A stretch of DNA of 64,000 nucleotides from Verrucomicrobia bacterium CG1_02_43_26 (GTDB lineage: Bacteria > Verrucomicrobiota > Verrucomicrobiia > Opitutales > CG1-02-43-26): assembly GCA_001872735.1 (NCBI GenBank), contig MNWT01000016.1, forward strand, positions 99,737 through 163,736, in the 5' to 3' direction. Within the stretch, counting starts at the first letter, position 1. Every line of letters starts with the position of its first letter. Positions 35,901 through 46,637 of this stretch are shown one piece after another. The notes beneath the pieces are model-generated. The model saw only the letters and a program-made list of their open reading frames with translations. It was not told the origin of the DNA and searched no databases. The translations under genes and the position numbers were made by a program.

Positions 35901-36784
35901 GCGTCTTCTGCCAAGAACTTCACGATTTCTTTTAGAACTTCTTCTCCTTCATCCTCCAAAAGATAATGGCTGGCCTTTTCATAAACGTAAGTCTCAGCAT
36001 TCTCAAAACGCTCTTTCCAGACCTTTAAAAAGTGCTGGTTGAAACAAAAGTCCTTTTTACCCCAGCAGATCAGCATAGCTTTTTCCTTTAACTGATGCAG
36101 TTTCTCCTCTATCCCTAATAATGTATTATAGGAAGGGTGTTTCTGATTCAGGGGGATATCTTGAACAAAACGCGCAATGGCGATACGGTTTGCCCAATTA
36201 TTATAGGGGAAGAGGTAGCCGTCTTTTACCGCTTTGGGTAATTTTTTCTCGACCGCCATAAATGTGGCTGGCCTCGCAAAACCATTCAGGGCTCGTACGA
36301 TCCATTCACCGATAATTGGTATACGGCACAGTCTTATTCTAAAAGGAATATGTTTTGAGCGAAAAGCAGCTGTGTTTAGAATAACTATCTTATCCAATTT
36401 ATCAATATGCTTGAGTGCCGCGCCAATACCGATAGCGCCCCCCCAATCATGAACGATCAAATGAAAGCGTTCGATCTGTAAGTGCTCGATCAAGCGAGAC
36501 AAATTATCAATATGGGTACTAAGCGTATAGCTATAATCTTGCGGTTTATCAGAAAGGCCACAGCCGATATGATCCGGCACGATGCAGCGATATTTATCAC
36601 GCAGCCCCAACACAAGGTTACGATAATAAAAGGACCACGTGGGATTTCCATGCACCATAATAACCGGTGTGCCATTACCTTCATCCAGAAAGTGCATCCT
36701 ATGAAGAGGATCTACTTTAAAAAAGTCTCTGTCTCTTAAAGGAAAAGGATATAGCTTTCGTATGTCTTCAGGAAGCTTTCGCAT
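35897..36784 (-). CDS. Alpha/beta hydrolase, haloalkane dehalogenase-like
   Basis: A 295-residue alpha/beta hydrolase. The oxyanion segment VHGNPTWSFYYRNL and the nucleophile elbow IVHDWGG, with Asp as nucleophile, are features of the haloalkane dehalogenase / OleB group rather than of serine esterases. The C-terminal SHYLLEDEGEEV supplies the catalytic His. Substrate is uncertain: true dehalogenation, or OleB-like decarboxylation of beta-lactones, which would need oleA, oleC or oleD nearby; none is seen. It lies 27 bases after plsY. Confidence 0.83.
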   Translation of the reverse strand: MRKLPEDIRKLYPFPLRDRDFFKVDPLHRMHFLDEGNGTPVIMVHGNPTWSFYYRNLVLGLRDKYRCIVPDHIGCGLSDKPQDYSYTLSTHIDNLSRLIEHLQIERFHLIVHDWGGAIGIGAALKHIDKLDKIVILNTAAFRSKHIPFRIRLCRIPIIGEWIVRALNGFARPATFMAVEKKLPKAVKDGYLFPYNNWANRIAIARFVQDIPLNQKHPSYNTLLGIEEKLHQLKEKAMLICWGKKDFCFNQHFLKVWKERFENAETYVYEKASHYLLEDEGEEVLKEIVKFLAEDA

Positions 36785-36811
36785 AAAATAGTATATAAAG
36801 TAAAAGAAAAA

Positions 36812-37423
36812 TTACTTTTCTTTTTTAACAAACTTGCTTTCCGTCCCTGAGACCAGGCGTTTGATGTTTGCGTAATGCCTCAAGAGAATAAACACTGCTA
36901 GACCCCAAGCAAAATAAAGTGCCCACGGATTATTATTCATTAAAAACCAGGTACTGAGCGGGAGCGTCGCACCAAAAACAATGGATGCCAAAGAAACATA
37001 ACGAGTCGAATAAAATACAATCAACCAAGCAATTATTCCTACAAATACAACGAGTGGCATAAGCGCTATAAGCCCCCCAATGGTTACCGCTACGCCCTTC
37101 CCTCCTCTAAATCCCATGAAAATAGAGAAACTGTGCCCAACGATTGCCCCTACTAGTCCAATAAAACCAAGGGCAAAGGGATCGTCTACAAAACCAGATG
37201 TGCAAAGCATGGGCCATCCCGCAGCAATAAAACCCTTGATGACATCTAGTCCAAAAACGATGTTTCCGGCAGATTTACCCACCAATCGTTTCACATTCGT
37301 GGCTCCTGCATTCTTACTACCCTCCTTGAAGAGGTCTATACCGTGCCTTTTGGCTATAATTTGAGCAAAGGATATTGAGCCCAAGACATATCCGACAACA
37401 ATACTTATAAAATAGATGAACAT
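36812..37423 (-). CDS. plsY: Glycerol-3-phosphate acyltransferase PlsY
   Basis: Membrane enzyme using acyl-phosphate to make lysophosphatidate, the first step of phospholipid synthesis. The conserved motifs are GSISFAQIIAKRHGIDLFKEGSKNAGATN (residues about 15-43), HSFSIFMGFRGGKGVA (about 101-116) and a C-terminal Asn-containing helix HYANIKRL. Five to six hydrophobic segments fit the family. Length 203 is normal. Same strand as the hydrolase and serA. Confidence 0.96.
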   Translation of the reverse strand: MFIYFISIVVGYVLGSISFAQIIAKRHGIDLFKEGSKNAGATNVKRLVGKSAGNIVFGLDVIKGFIAAGWPMLCTSGFVDDPFALGFIGLVGAIVGHSFSIFMGFRGGKGVAVTIGGLIALMPLVVFVGIIAWLIVFYSTRYVSLASIVFGATLPLSTWFLMNNNPWALYFAWGLAVFILLRHYANIKRLVSGTESKFVKKEK

Positions 37424-37460
37424 AACTGCTTCTTTTTGAATCTCTAATACTTAATACTAA

Positions 37461-39050
37461 TCAAAGCTTGATCATTTGGACAAGCACAATGCCAGCATTT
37501 TCGGCTAGCTCGCGAAACGCCTTATCACTTAATTCCGTATCCAGTTCAAATACAGTCATTGCTAGGCCATCGTTCTCGCAGCGACTTAAAGCCATATTAG
37601 CGATATTTACCCCATCCATACCAAGGATAGAGCCGACCATACCTACGACACCTGGCACATCTTTGTTTCCGATTAACAATAAGTGCCCATCAGGCCTAAA
37701 CTCCAGTTCATATCCATTCATATGAACAACTCGAGGATTATGCTGTTTGCCAATAAGGGTTCCCTCTAGGCTCCATGTCTTGCCATTCTCGTCAATTGCC
37801 TCCACGCGGATTAAATCCGTGAAATCAGCCTCATCACTTGAGTTCGTTACTTTAAGGGAAATGCCCAGTTGTTTGAATTTTGCGGGTGCATTGACATCAT
37901 TAATATACTCCCCGCAAATATTCTTTAAATAACCCCGCTGAATGGCTCGTGTGAGGGGCAATAGGTCCATTTCAGTTAACTTACCCCAGTAGGTGACTTT
38001 GAGTTGCTCGATGTCCTTACCGGTCATCTGTTGCAACATATGTCCTAACCTTTCGCCCAATGAAAGGTAAGGGCGGAGCGTCTCCAGGGTTTTTAAGTCA
38101 ATAGACGGCATATTCAGGGCATTTCTGATCATGCCTCCACGAAGGACAGAAGTAATGGCCTCGGCTACTTCCAGTCCAACGCTCTCTTGAGCTTCTTTTG
38201 TAGAAGCACCCAGGTGAGGTGTCAGGACAACATTCGGTAAATTGCGCAATTCGCTATCTTTTGAAAGCGGCTCATTTTCAAAAACATCTAGCCCTGCTGC
38301 GGCGACTTTACCAGATTTAACCGCTTGGATGAGTGCAGATTCCTTTATAATACCACCACGAGCACAATTGAACACTCGCACCCCCTTTTTCATTTTTGCA
38401 AATGCGCTTTCATCCAGCAAATACTGGGAATCTTCGGTTAAGGGCACGTGTACCGTGATATAGTCCGCGTTCTTAAAAAGATCATCTAGAGAAACCATGG
38501 TAACTCCAATTGCGCTGGCTCTTGTTTTTGTTAAAAAAGGATCATACGCCAATACGTCCATTTCAAATGATTGTGCACGCTTGGCTACCTCCGCGCCAAT
38601 ACGTCCCGCACCAATAACACCAAGCACTTTTCCGCGCAGTTCATTTCCAGAGAACGACTTTTTGTCCCACTCCCCTGCCTTCATCGATTGGTTTGCTTGA
38701 GGAAGTAAGCGAGCAGAACACATAATGTGGGTAAAAGTAAGTTCGGCCGTTGCGATAGTATTTCCTGTCGGCGTATTGAGCACAATAATACCCTTTTCAG
38801 TAGCAGCTTCTAAATCGATGTTGTCTACCCCTACTCCTGCGCGCCCTATAACACGCAAATTGCGGGCAGCATTAATAATAGCAGCAGTAACTTCAGTGGC
38901 ACTGCGCACAATGAGGGCATCAATGCCTTGTACTTGGCTGATTCTCTCTTCAGGAGAAGCTTCGTACTGCTCAATCACCTCCAGGCCATTTTGTTGTTTT
39001 AGGTAATCAATACCAGTGGAAGAAATACGGTCAGCGACTAAAATTTTCAT
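37461..39050 (-). CDS. serA: D-3-phosphoglycerate dehydrogenase
   Basis: First enzyme of serine synthesis. It shows the NAD-binding motif [16 protein letters not shown] (about 147-162), the catalytic residues around [13 protein letters not shown] and [12 protein letters not shown], and a C-terminal ACT domain ([20 protein letters not shown]). An intervening domain of about 140 residues makes it the long form (529). It lies 37 bases upstream of plsY. No other serine genes are in the window. Confidence 0.97.
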   Translation of the reverse strand: MKILVADRISSTGIDYLKQQNGLEVIEQYEASPEERISQVQGIDALIVRSATEVTAAIINAARNLRVIGRAGVGVDNIDLEAATEKGIIVLNTPTGNTIATAELTFTHIMCSARLLPQANQSMKAGEWDKKSFSGNELRGKVLGVIGAGRIGAEVAKRAQSFEMDVLAYDPFLTKTRASAIGVTMVSLDDLFKNADYITVHVPLTEDSQYLLDESAFAKMKKGVRVFNCARGGIIKESALIQAVKSGKVAAAGLDVFENEPLSKDSELRNLPNVVLTPHLGASTKEAQESVGLEVAEAITSVLRGGMIRNALNMPSIDLKTLETLRPYLSLGERLGHMLQQMTGKDIEQLKVTYWGKLTEMDLLPLTRAIQRGYLKNICGEYINDVNAPAKFKQLGISLKVTNSSDEADFTDLIRVEAIDENGKTWSLEGTLIGKQHNPRVVHMNGYELEFRPDGHLLLIGNKDVPGVVGMVGSILGMDGVNIANMALSRCENDGLAMTVFELDTELSDKAFRELAENAGIVLVQMIKL

Positions 39051-39113
39051 AAGGGCTAGTTTTGTTTAAACCCTATTATAAAACGCAGCAAAAGTAAACC
39101 GAATGTGTCCGTG

Positions 39114-41366
39114 TTATTCCTCCTCTATTTCCAAATCGCTACCCTTGCTCAAAAAATAAAACAGATAAGCCGCGATAAACAGCTGGTATAATAATAAATT
39201 TCTTTTCCGAGAGGTTAAATCACTTGTAAAGACGAGATGAGATAGGGTTGTAATTAAAAAAAACAAGGCTTCTCTTTGTGAAGAATTCCTCAGATATTCC
39301 CGTTGTATTTTTTTATAATTGATGTGTGTCAGAAATTTCACGAGCAGATTCTGCTGATTATTGGAAATGACAGTTTGTAGTTGTTGATTAGACTGCTTGG
39401 ACGGCAAATCAAGCAATAAAGGCTTGGGGGAAACAATCTGCTTAACCTTCCATTCTTTAAGCTTATTATTTCCCCTTACGAGCACCTTATAAATTTCCTG
39501 CACCGTGTCTTTATTGAGCAAACCGAAACCTTTTTCACCAATAACATCCACATGGTGATTTACAATCCGCATGTGCTCATTCAGCTGATATTGAAAAAAC
39601 TTTTGCGATAATTTATTATTTTTAATTTCATTTTCTAGCACTTCAAGATTTGAATGAGAGAACGCATCCTCGTGGTATAATTTGAAGATGGCAAAAATCA
39701 ATTGCAGGGCTAATTCTTGGCTTTTGTAACCACAATTGCCCACCTCTTGTCTTTTATCCAGTAAATGTCGGATCATTTTTAATTGGAAACGCGTTTCTAT
39801 TTCAGTCTTCTCGTCTACTATAGTTAGATGTTTCTGCGTTGGCCAATTTTCAAAATCGTTTTTATTGATTTCACATAAAAGAATACCTAATTTTCTGCGC
39901 TCATTTTTTTGTGAAGTTTTCGGAAAACCATCGCCCCCACCATCGCATAAATAATCATAGTAGCCATTGCCATCTTTAACAACCACGTGAAGGCGTAAAT
40001 GCCTGACACCCTTCCACTTAGTTCGCTCAAGACGCTCAAAATAGATGCAGATACTTATTTTGTTGCCATTGTTAAATCTAACTTCGCAAAAATGACCTGC
40101 ATTTTTAAATACAGCTAAAACTCTTTTTGCAACCATCCGGTCTGGAGTACCTCTTTCTAGAGATGCTGGATCAGTAAAGGATTGTAGTGACTGAACTAGT
40201 AACTGATACATATGCCTTGTTCGCCCGCCTTCAGAAACATCCAATAAGTTTCCTAGCTTGCAAGCATGGGCATATATCTCTTCATCCAAAGGCTTAACCA
40301 GTTTGGGGTATTTAGTCAAAAGAGTATTGCTATCAATTGTATGCTCAGTATTTCTTTTTTGTTCCGGAAATACAGACATGCCTAGCTTCTTTATCACTGT
40401 TTGAAAAAAAGCCTCCTGATAGAATGAATTATTCTCAGAAACGCAAAGTGCCTCATAAAGCCAATCGTTTCCATAGGTTCGCTTCAATTTTGCACCATTT
40501 TGAACGAGGCTAATAAAGTGCTCTGCTAATAATAGATAAGCGGCGAGATTTAGTGGCGTACATTTATAAACGTCCGGAACATTTAGGGAAAATCCTCTTA
40601 TAGCCATTGCTTTTGTGAGATCGCTAAATACGGCAAAAGAAAGATCTCTATAGCGCATGTATCTGTGTAAGATTGTTTCTCCATCTTTGTACGCGTTCAG
40701 GTGGGTAACAGGTAGATTAAATAGCTGATTATAATATCTTTTAGCATTCAGCGATCTCTCGCTGTGTATCATTTTGGGCAATGCCCAAACGATGCGTGTG
40801 GCCAGGGTATTATGCTCTTTATTTTTAAATTCATTCGCTAAGCCATATTGTTTAAACATTTCAGCCAGCCAGCAGTAAACAAAAAAGACATTCCCTTTTG
40901 AGGCGTAACTGTTATTCAAATACTTGGATGCCCACTTAATAAATTCTTTTTCTGTAAATTTATTTTTCGAAAGCAAACCCCACTCCACTTCCTTAACATT
41001 ACCAAAAGGAGGAGCATCTTTTGTATTTCTACAAAACTCTATTGCCCATTCTCGCAATCCTTTTTCATTTAAAGAAAAATGACCGGACTTCCCTACCTCG
41101 CTCATTTTATAGGATATTGCTACTAAATGATCACTCTTATGCGTTTTTTGTCCATACTGCACCTTGTATTTACCAAATTTTTCATATTCGCCAAATATAT
41201 GTACCTCTTTGCCGTTCTTTAATTGTACCTCATGCTGATCTCCTGCAAAAAAGGAAAGTTTCAGGGAAATGGGTAAATTCCCGTTCCCTTTTGAGGTTTC
41301 AGTAAACTGTACTTTTATCAGGGGCCTGTTACCCCTGGGTGGGAATTGATTAGGAGGGGTATTCAT
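39114..41366 (-). CDS. Unknown 750-residue protein sharing the KRQxVGNC domain
   Basis: A large AT-rich protein without a signal peptide. Residues about 226-300 resemble degenerate ankyrin repeats (DGETILHRYMRYRDLSFAVFS, TPLNLAAYLLLAEHFISLV). Residues about 427-560 align with the second domain of the ankyrin protein at 21183-23294: an EVRFNNGNK strand, KGVRHLRLHVVVKDGNG and then LDKRQEVGNC (536-545), with Gln and Cys in the same register. The C-terminus (about 700-745) has two hydrophobic stretches, possibly a membrane anchor. It lies alone between serA and a methyltransferase gene. The function is unknown; an effector-like role is an inference. Confidence 0.8.
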   Translation of the reverse strand: MNTPPNQFPPRGNRPLIKVQFTETSKGNGNLPISLKLSFFAGDQHEVQLKNGKEVHIFGEYEKFGKYKVQYGQKTHKSDHLVAISYKMSEVGKSGHFSLNEKGLREWAIEFCRNTKDAPPFGNVKEVEWGLLSKNKFTEKEFIKWASKYLNNSYASKGNVFFVYCWLAEMFKQYGLANEFKNKEHNTLATRIVWALPKMIHSERSLNAKRYYNQLFNLPVTHLNAYKDGETILHRYMRYRDLSFAVFSDLTKAMAIRGFSLNVPDVYKCTPLNLAAYLLLAEHFISLVQNGAKLKRTYGNDWLYEALCVSENNSFYQEAFFQTVIKKLGMSVFPEQKRNTEHTIDSNTLLTKYPKLVKPLDEEIYAHACKLGNLLDVSEGGRTRHMYQLLVQSLQSFTDPASLERGTPDRMVAKRVLAVFKNAGHFCEVRFNNGNKISICIYFERLERTKWKGVRHLRLHVVVKDGNGYYDYLCDGGGDGFPKTSQKNERRKLGILLCEINKNDFENWPTQKHLTIVDEKTEIETRFQLKMIRHLLDKRQEVGNCGYKSQELALQLIFAIFKLYHEDAFSHSNLEVLENEIKNNKLSQKFFQYQLNEHMRIVNHHVDVIGEKGFGLLNKDTVQEIYKVLVRGNNKLKEWKVKQIVSPKPLLLDLPSKQSNQQLQTVISNNQQNLLVKFLTHINYKKIQREYLRNSSQREALFFLITTLSHLVFTSDLTSRKRNLLLYQLFIAAYLFYFLSKGSDLEIEEE

Positions 41367-41417
41367 AAATCGTTTTCCTCATTAATACAGGTTTTTCAGC
41401 CTACACCGACAATAAAC

Positions 41418-42389
41418 CTACCGCATTCCCGTCAATACCTGAAACTTTGCCCCCATATGACTTGGATGCAGGAGCTGTTGGAGAGATTTTTTATCAGGAT
41501 CAAATCCCATGGGATTTTTCGTTATAATGCGCTCAATTTCCTTTGTTGCATAGTGAACAAAAAAGCCTTCTTGGCGATGGATACGCGTTTTACGAAAATT
41601 ATTTTTATGTAGAATAGACTCTAATCGATCCCAACAGATATGGCAGGTGATATCCTTTTCTCCTGGGTTATCAATTAAATCACTATCCTGTTTATGGTGG
41701 TGGTAGGTACGCGCTGTGCCCTGTGGGGTTTCATTTACTAACGTCTCCCAAGGAAGGCCGTAGTCAAAGAACATCAATAGCCCATTCCATGCCTGTTGGG
41801 TAATTTTGTCAAAAAGGGTTTCCGCATAATAAGGAATATCTAGTTGATATCCCTCTACAGCTTGTTTAGGCAACATCTCTATAAAAGGCCTCAGTTCGGG
41901 CGATGCTTCATCTAGCATAATTTCCTCCAAAGAACCCTCTTTGAGGCAGATCGCTCGCTCCCTCCAGAAACTGTCTTTATAGACAAGCCGAAAGAAGGGT
42001 TGAGCATCTAATAGTTCATTTGAAAAAACAACGGCTCTTTCGGGAATATTAATTTCATCATCGACACGGAAAACTAAGCCTTCCTTAAACGGGTGATCTA
42101 CATTAGCCAAGAGAGACTCTTCGGGCTCTGCCCCTATTTCGACAAAGGTATACTCTTGCAACTCATCTGTGTCTCCTAATAAATTACGCGCCGCCGTTGC
42201 AACCAATCGCGGAAAAATATGGTTTATACTGGAAGATGTGTAGAAATCCGTATGGGGACTATAGCCTACTCTACGCTTGTTTTTGCGATAATAACCCAGC
42301 TCTGGATGGTATAATACTGCCTTAATATAATCGGGGTAACTTAAGCAATCAGCTTTAGCGATACTTTTTAAATAGTCATAGATACTCAT
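41418..42389 (-). CDS. SAM-dependent methyltransferase, MidA/NDUFAF7 family
   Basis: A 323-residue protein of the family that includes mitochondrial NDUFAF7, which methylates an arginine of a complex I subunit. The N-terminus YPDYIKAVLYHPELGYY and GYSPHTDFYTSS, the SAM-binding EIGAEP and the FSNELLDAQPF motif are family features, as is FFDYGLPWE. The presence of nuo genes in the same window fits, but the bacterial substrate is not established. It overlaps waaA by four bases on the same strand. Confidence 0.85.
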   Translation of the reverse strand: MSIYDYLKSIAKADCLSYPDYIKAVLYHPELGYYRKNKRRVGYSPHTDFYTSSSINHIFPRLVATAARNLLGDTDELQEYTFVEIGAEPEESLLANVDHPFKEGLVFRVDDEINIPERAVVFSNELLDAQPFFRLVYKDSFWRERAICLKEGSLEEIMLDEASPELRPFIEMLPKQAVEGYQLDIPYYAETLFDKITQQAWNGLLMFFDYGLPWETLVNETPQGTARTYHHHKQDSDLIDNPGEKDITCHICWDRLESILHKNNFRKTRIHRQEGFFVHYATKEIERIITKNPMGFDPDKKSLQQLLHPSHMGAKFQVLTGMR

Positions 42390-43690
42390 GATTTCAGGTA
42401 AACCTCCAGTTCGTTCAATGTTCGTTTAACAGCCCCTTCATTTTTCTGAAAACACGTGCGAGCATTTTGCCCCATCACTATCCGCTTGTGACCATCCTGG
42501 ATTAATTCAAACAAGGCCAGAAAGAGTTCTTTAGCGTCTTTTACGGAAAGCGCTCCTTTTTCATTCAACAAGTCTCTAGCAAATAAGCGAAAATTACTCA
42601 TATCCGAGCCAAATACGATGGGCATGGCCAAAGAAGCAGCCTCGATAGGGGTCTGTCCTCCAATGTTTGGCGGAAGGCTCTTTCCAATAAAGATAATATC
42701 GCCAACCTGTGTCAGTATACTGAGCTCCCCAGTCGTATCTCCCACATAGATAAAGCACTCCTTGCCTGCCTTTTTGCTATCGCTACGAAAATGGAAAGAA
42801 AGGTCTTGTTTCTCTAGAAACTGCCTGATCTCATTACCTCTTTCTGCATGTCTTGGAACGAGTAAGAGGCGGCAATTCACGCCGATATCCAAGGCCTTCT
42901 TCAGAATAAGTACCAGCGCTTCTTCTTCCCCTGGCCAAGTTGAGGAACCCACGATAACTAAGGGTTGCGCAAGATCCTTTTTATGAAAGAAGCCCATTTC
43001 TGATTTCAGAATATTGCGATCTGAATAAGGCATCGGGTTAACAACAGCGGCATCAAATTTAATATTGCCGGTTAAATGCACCTTGTTTGAGGCCGCACCC
43101 AATGCAATAAAACGATCTCTGTCCTGACTATTGGACGCTAAAATAAGATCCACCTGGCGAATCACAAAACGGGCGAAGGTTGCCAATTTCTTGTATCGTT
43201 TAAAGGAGCGGTCTGATAAACGCGCATTCATCAAAATGACGGGTATCTTGCGCACGTGTGCCTGGTGTAAATGCTCCGGCCAAAGTTCGCCCTCCATCAA
43301 TATAACTATATCCGGTTGGATACGACTCCAGGCAATCTTACTAAAAAGCCAGAAATCCAGGGGAAACAAACCAATTTCAGTTACCATATTGGGGTACATT
43401 TCTAAAGCCAGTTTGTAAGCCGTGCTAGTCGTAGTAGTGAGCACAACATCGATATCTCCCCGATCTTTCAATTGTTCGAGGAAAGGTTTGATCGCTCTCA
43501 TTTCCCCAAGGCTTACGGCTTGTATCCAAACCCTTTTTTGCTTAGGGTTATCTTTGCCTTTAGGTTTAATAAAGCCGAAGCGATAACGAAAATCTTTCCC
43601 GTACCCGCCCCTTTTAAACATTCTCTTCAAATAATATGGTAGCGATAAGAGTAAAACTGGAAAAAATAATAGCCGGTAGAGCCAAATCAT
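42386..43690 (-). CDS. waaA: 3-deoxy-D-manno-octulosonic acid transferase
   Basis: Transfers Kdo to lipid A, so this organism makes an LPS core. N-terminal membrane anchor (LYRLLFFPVLLLSLPYYL), then the GT-B fold: VWIQAVSLGEMRAIKPFLE, the NARLSDRSFKRY motif, LTGNIKFD, and the donor-binding GQTPIEAASLAMPIVFG. Length 434 is normal. It is the upstream member of a two-gene unit with the MidA-like gene. Confidence 0.95.
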   Translation of the reverse strand: MIWLYRLLFFPVLLLSLPYYLKRMFKRGGYGKDFRYRFGFIKPKGKDNPKQKRVWIQAVSLGEMRAIKPFLEQLKDRGDIDVVLTTTTSTAYKLALEMYPNMVTEIGLFPLDFWLFSKIAWSRIQPDIVILMEGELWPEHLHQAHVRKIPVILMNARLSDRSFKRYKKLATFARFVIRQVDLILASNSQDRDRFIALGAASNKVHLTGNIKFDAAVVNPMPYSDRNILKSEMGFFHKKDLAQPLVIVGSSTWPGEEEALVLILKKALDIGVNCRLLLVPRHAERGNEIRQFLEKQDLSFHFRSDSKKAGKECFIYVGDTTGELSILTQVGDIIFIGKSLPPNIGGQTPIEAASLAMPIVFGSDMSNFRLFARDLLNEKGALSVKDAKELFLALFELIQDGHKRIVMGQNARTCFQKNEGAVKRTLNELEVYLKS

Positions 43691-43730
43691 CGATGTATAA
43701 TTGAGTTATTAAATTAATCTATATAAATAT

Positions 43731-46637
43731 ATGCCAAAAGACCAATCAATCATGCTCCGGAACAAGAGTAAATCTCTTTCTCAAACAGTCTGGATGTTGC
43801 TATTTTTATTTATAACCACAATCTGTTTTGGAAAATGCGAGTGGCCTCAGGATAATAGTGATCTTACGCCTGACCCCAGTGTCACTTTTGGATGTCTGGA
43901 TAATGGCTTTCGATACGCTATCAAACATAACGAAGAGCCTCCTGGTCGGGTTAGTTTTCGATTATACGTTAATACCGGTTCGCTCATGGAAAAGGATTCT
44001 GAACAAGGTATAGCCCATTACCTCGAGCACTTAGAGTTTGAAGGCAGTACGCATTTCCCTCCCGGAGAAATGATTAAGTATTTTCAGCGCATAGGAATGT
44101 CCCACGGAGCAGATACCAATGCCCACACCTGGTTAGATGAAACCGTATATAAATTAGATTTGCCCGATCACACAGATGAATACTTAAAAAATGGCTTTAC
44201 CGTCATGAGAGATTTCGCGGGGGGGCTAGACCTTCATGAGGACATCATTAACAGAGAACGCGGTGTCATTCTTGCGGAAAAACGCCAACGAGACTCTGTT
44301 TTTTATCGCACGTATGTTGCGCAGCTGAGCTTTCTCCTCGATGGCACCCTTATCCCAAAGCGTTTACCTATTGGGAAAGAAGAAAACATAGAAGCGTTTG
44401 CCCTTCCAGATTTTCAACGTTTTTATAATGAATGGTATACGCCTGAAAGAATGCTATTGGTGATTGCTGGTGATATTAGCCCCAAGGAAATAGTGCCCTA
44501 CATTAAAGAATATTTTTCTTCACTAAAGTCAAAAAATCCCCCTCAAGCTAGCCCGGCTCTAGGGGAATTGAGTAACCAAGGCAAAACCGTTGCGTTGCTA
44601 CACTCAGAGCCGGAAGCAGAAGAAACAAATGTAGCTATTCACAATGTTGTTCCCTTTCCCTATAACTCAGACTCTAAAGCACGGTTTGTTGAGGAACTCT
44701 CGGTATCTGTAGCAAATGTAATGATGAATCGACGTCTCTCTATTCTCAGCAAGGAAAAGAATGCTCCTTTTACCGTTGGTGCCAGTTATACAACCGAACT
44801 AGTAAACGCTTGGATGATCTCTGCGATAGAGCTCACCTGCCAACCCGATAAGTGGGAAGCATGCCTAGGCCTAGCAGAGCAAGAACTACGCAAAGCTCTT
44901 GATTACGGCTTCACTAAAAGCGAATTTGAAGAGGCAAAGGCAGTTATCTTGAATGATTATCAACAAGAAGCCGATCAAGCAAAGACGAAGCGATCCCCTA
45001 CACTCGCCAACGAAATAGTAAAGGAAATTTCCGGTGGCTTAGTTTATTTATCTCCCGAACAAAAATATACGCTTGCGCAAGAAGCCTTTACGATAATCAC
45101 TCCGGCATCAATTACAGACGTTTTTAGAAAAGCATGGAATCAGCATAGCCGGTATATCTTTATTAGCGGTAATTTATCTCTGAAGAACCCGGAGCAAGAA
45201 ATCCTTAAGGTTTATGAAAACAGCAAAGCCACTGAGGTAATCGCACCCATTGAAAAAACGATTTTAGAGTTTAAATACACAGATTTCAAAGAACCGGGCA
45301 AAGTGGCCAGTATCGTTTATCAGGATGATTTAGATATTTACCAAATCCGTTTTCAAAACAACGTTTATCTCAATCTAAAAAGTACAAAATTTGAGGCAAA
45401 CACCATACAAATTTCAGTACGCTTTGGGGGCGGTCTGCTTGAATCCATAAAAGACAAGCCTAGACTAGATGTACTCACCAACATGACCTTCATTCAAGGA
45501 GGCTTACAAAAGCATAGTATAGATGAGTTAACCACGATTTTCGCAGGCAAAACCGTGAGTGTAAACTTTCGAGTAGATAATGATGCGTTTGCGTTGTCAG
45601 GAATAACTTCTCCGGTAGACTTGCGTGACCAACTAAACCTCATGCTAGCCTATATTATTGAGCCGGGATACCGAGAGGAAGCATTGCGCCAAGCTCATAA
45701 AGAAATTGACCAGCTTTACATTCAATTAGCTAACACACCTGAGGGCATTATGCAAAACCAAGTAGCCCGTTTAATTACAAGTAACGACAATCGTTTCGGC
45801 TTCCCTGAAAAAGTTGTTCTTCTGAGTTACACCCTAGATGACGTTCGCGATTGGCTAAATGAGCCTCTATCCAACGGATTTATGGAAATTTCTATTGTAG
45901 GAGATTTTGATATAGAAGCCGCCATTAGAGACGTAGCACTTACTTTTGGTACCTTACCTGAAAGAAATAAAATCAAACCAAATTTTGAAAAAGAACGTCT
46001 AGTTTATTTCCCCAAAAACATACATGAAAAAACTTTTCTCTTAAATAGTGAAATCCCCAAGGCGCTTGTCGCCATCTATTGGCCAACGGATGATACTTGG
46101 GACATTTCACAAACACGTAAATTAGGTATACTCGCCAATATTATTGATGAAAGATTACGAATAGAGTTGAGGGAGAAAATGGGAGAAACGTACACTTCTT
46201 TTGCGATGATTGATGCCAGCGAAACATTTAAAGACTACGGGTACTTGTTGGCTATTTCAATTGTAGACCCCGAGAATATCGATATTATCGCAGATGCCAC
46301 GTTAAAGGTGACTCAAGATTTATACGCCAATGGCATTACAGAAGATGAATTTGAGCGGGCCATAAAACCAACGATCAACAATGTAAAGGTTTCAGCACGA
46401 AATAATAAATACTGGCTGAATCTCGTTTTAGGGCGCTCTCAGGAATATCCGCAACGACTGGATTGGGCCAGAAATCGCCTTCCTGAATTTCTATCCTTTA
46501 CCGTAAAGGATATCATGGATGTGGCCAAATCGTTTTTAATTAACAAAGACGCCTTATTAGTCAAAATTACCCCTGCAGGCAACTACGATGAAGATGCCGC
46601 TCAACCGATTAACCCCAAAGACAACAAATCGCAATGA
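43731..46637 (+). CDS. M16-family zinc peptidase, periplasmic
   Basis: A 968-residue pitrilysin/insulinase-type peptidase. A signal sequence at about 17-35 (SQTVWMLLFLFITTICFG) is followed by the inverted zinc motif HYLEH (residues 96-100). The distal Glu lies in the RERGVILAEKRQRDS segment. The second, non-catalytic M16 half occupies the C-terminal part (EKTFLLNSEIPKALVAIYW and ELREKMGETYTSFAMI). Two starts are possible (43731 and 43752); both keep the signal. It may clear peptides in the periplasm. The stop overlaps the next gene by ATGA. Confidence 0.93.
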   Translation: MPKDQSIMLRNKSKSLSQTVWMLLFLFITTICFGKCEWPQDNSDLTPDPSVTFGCLDNGFRYAIKHNEEPPGRVSFRLYVNTGSLMEKDSEQGIAHYLEHLEFEGSTHFPPGEMIKYFQRIGMSHGADTNAHTWLDETVYKLDLPDHTDEYLKNGFTVMRDFAGGLDLHEDIINRERGVILAEKRQRDSVFYRTYVAQLSFLLDGTLIPKRLPIGKEENIEAFALPDFQRFYNEWYTPERMLLVIAGDISPKEIVPYIKEYFSSLKSKNPPQASPALGELSNQGKTVALLHSEPEAEETNVAIHNVVPFPYNSDSKARFVEELSVSVANVMMNRRLSILSKEKNAPFTVGASYTTELVNAWMISAIELTCQPDKWEACLGLAEQELRKALDYGFTKSEFEEAKAVILNDYQQEADQAKTKRSPTLANEIVKEISGGLVYLSPEQKYTLAQEAFTIITPASITDVFRKAWNQHSRYIFISGNLSLKNPEQEILKVYENSKATEVIAPIEKTILEFKYTDFKEPGKVASIVYQDDLDIYQIRFQNNVYLNLKSTKFEANTIQISVRFGGGLLESIKDKPRLDVLTNMTFIQGGLQKHSIDELTTIFAGKTVSVNFRVDNDAFALSGITSPVDLRDQLNLMLAYIIEPGYREEALRQAHKEIDQLYIQLANTPEGIMQNQVARLITSNDNRFGFPEKVVLLSYTLDDVRDWLNEPLSNGFMEISIVGDFDIEAAIRDVALTFGTLPERNKIKPNFEKERLVYFPKNIHEKTFLLNSEIPKALVAIYWPTDDTWDISQTRKLGILANIIDERLRIELREKMGETYTSFAMIDASETFKDYGYLLAISIVDPENIDIIADATLKVTQDLYANGITEDEFERAIKPTINNVKVSARNNKYWLNLVLGRSQEYPQRLDWARNRLPEFLSFTVKDIMDVAKSFLINKDALLVKITPAGNYDEDAAQPINPKDNKSQ

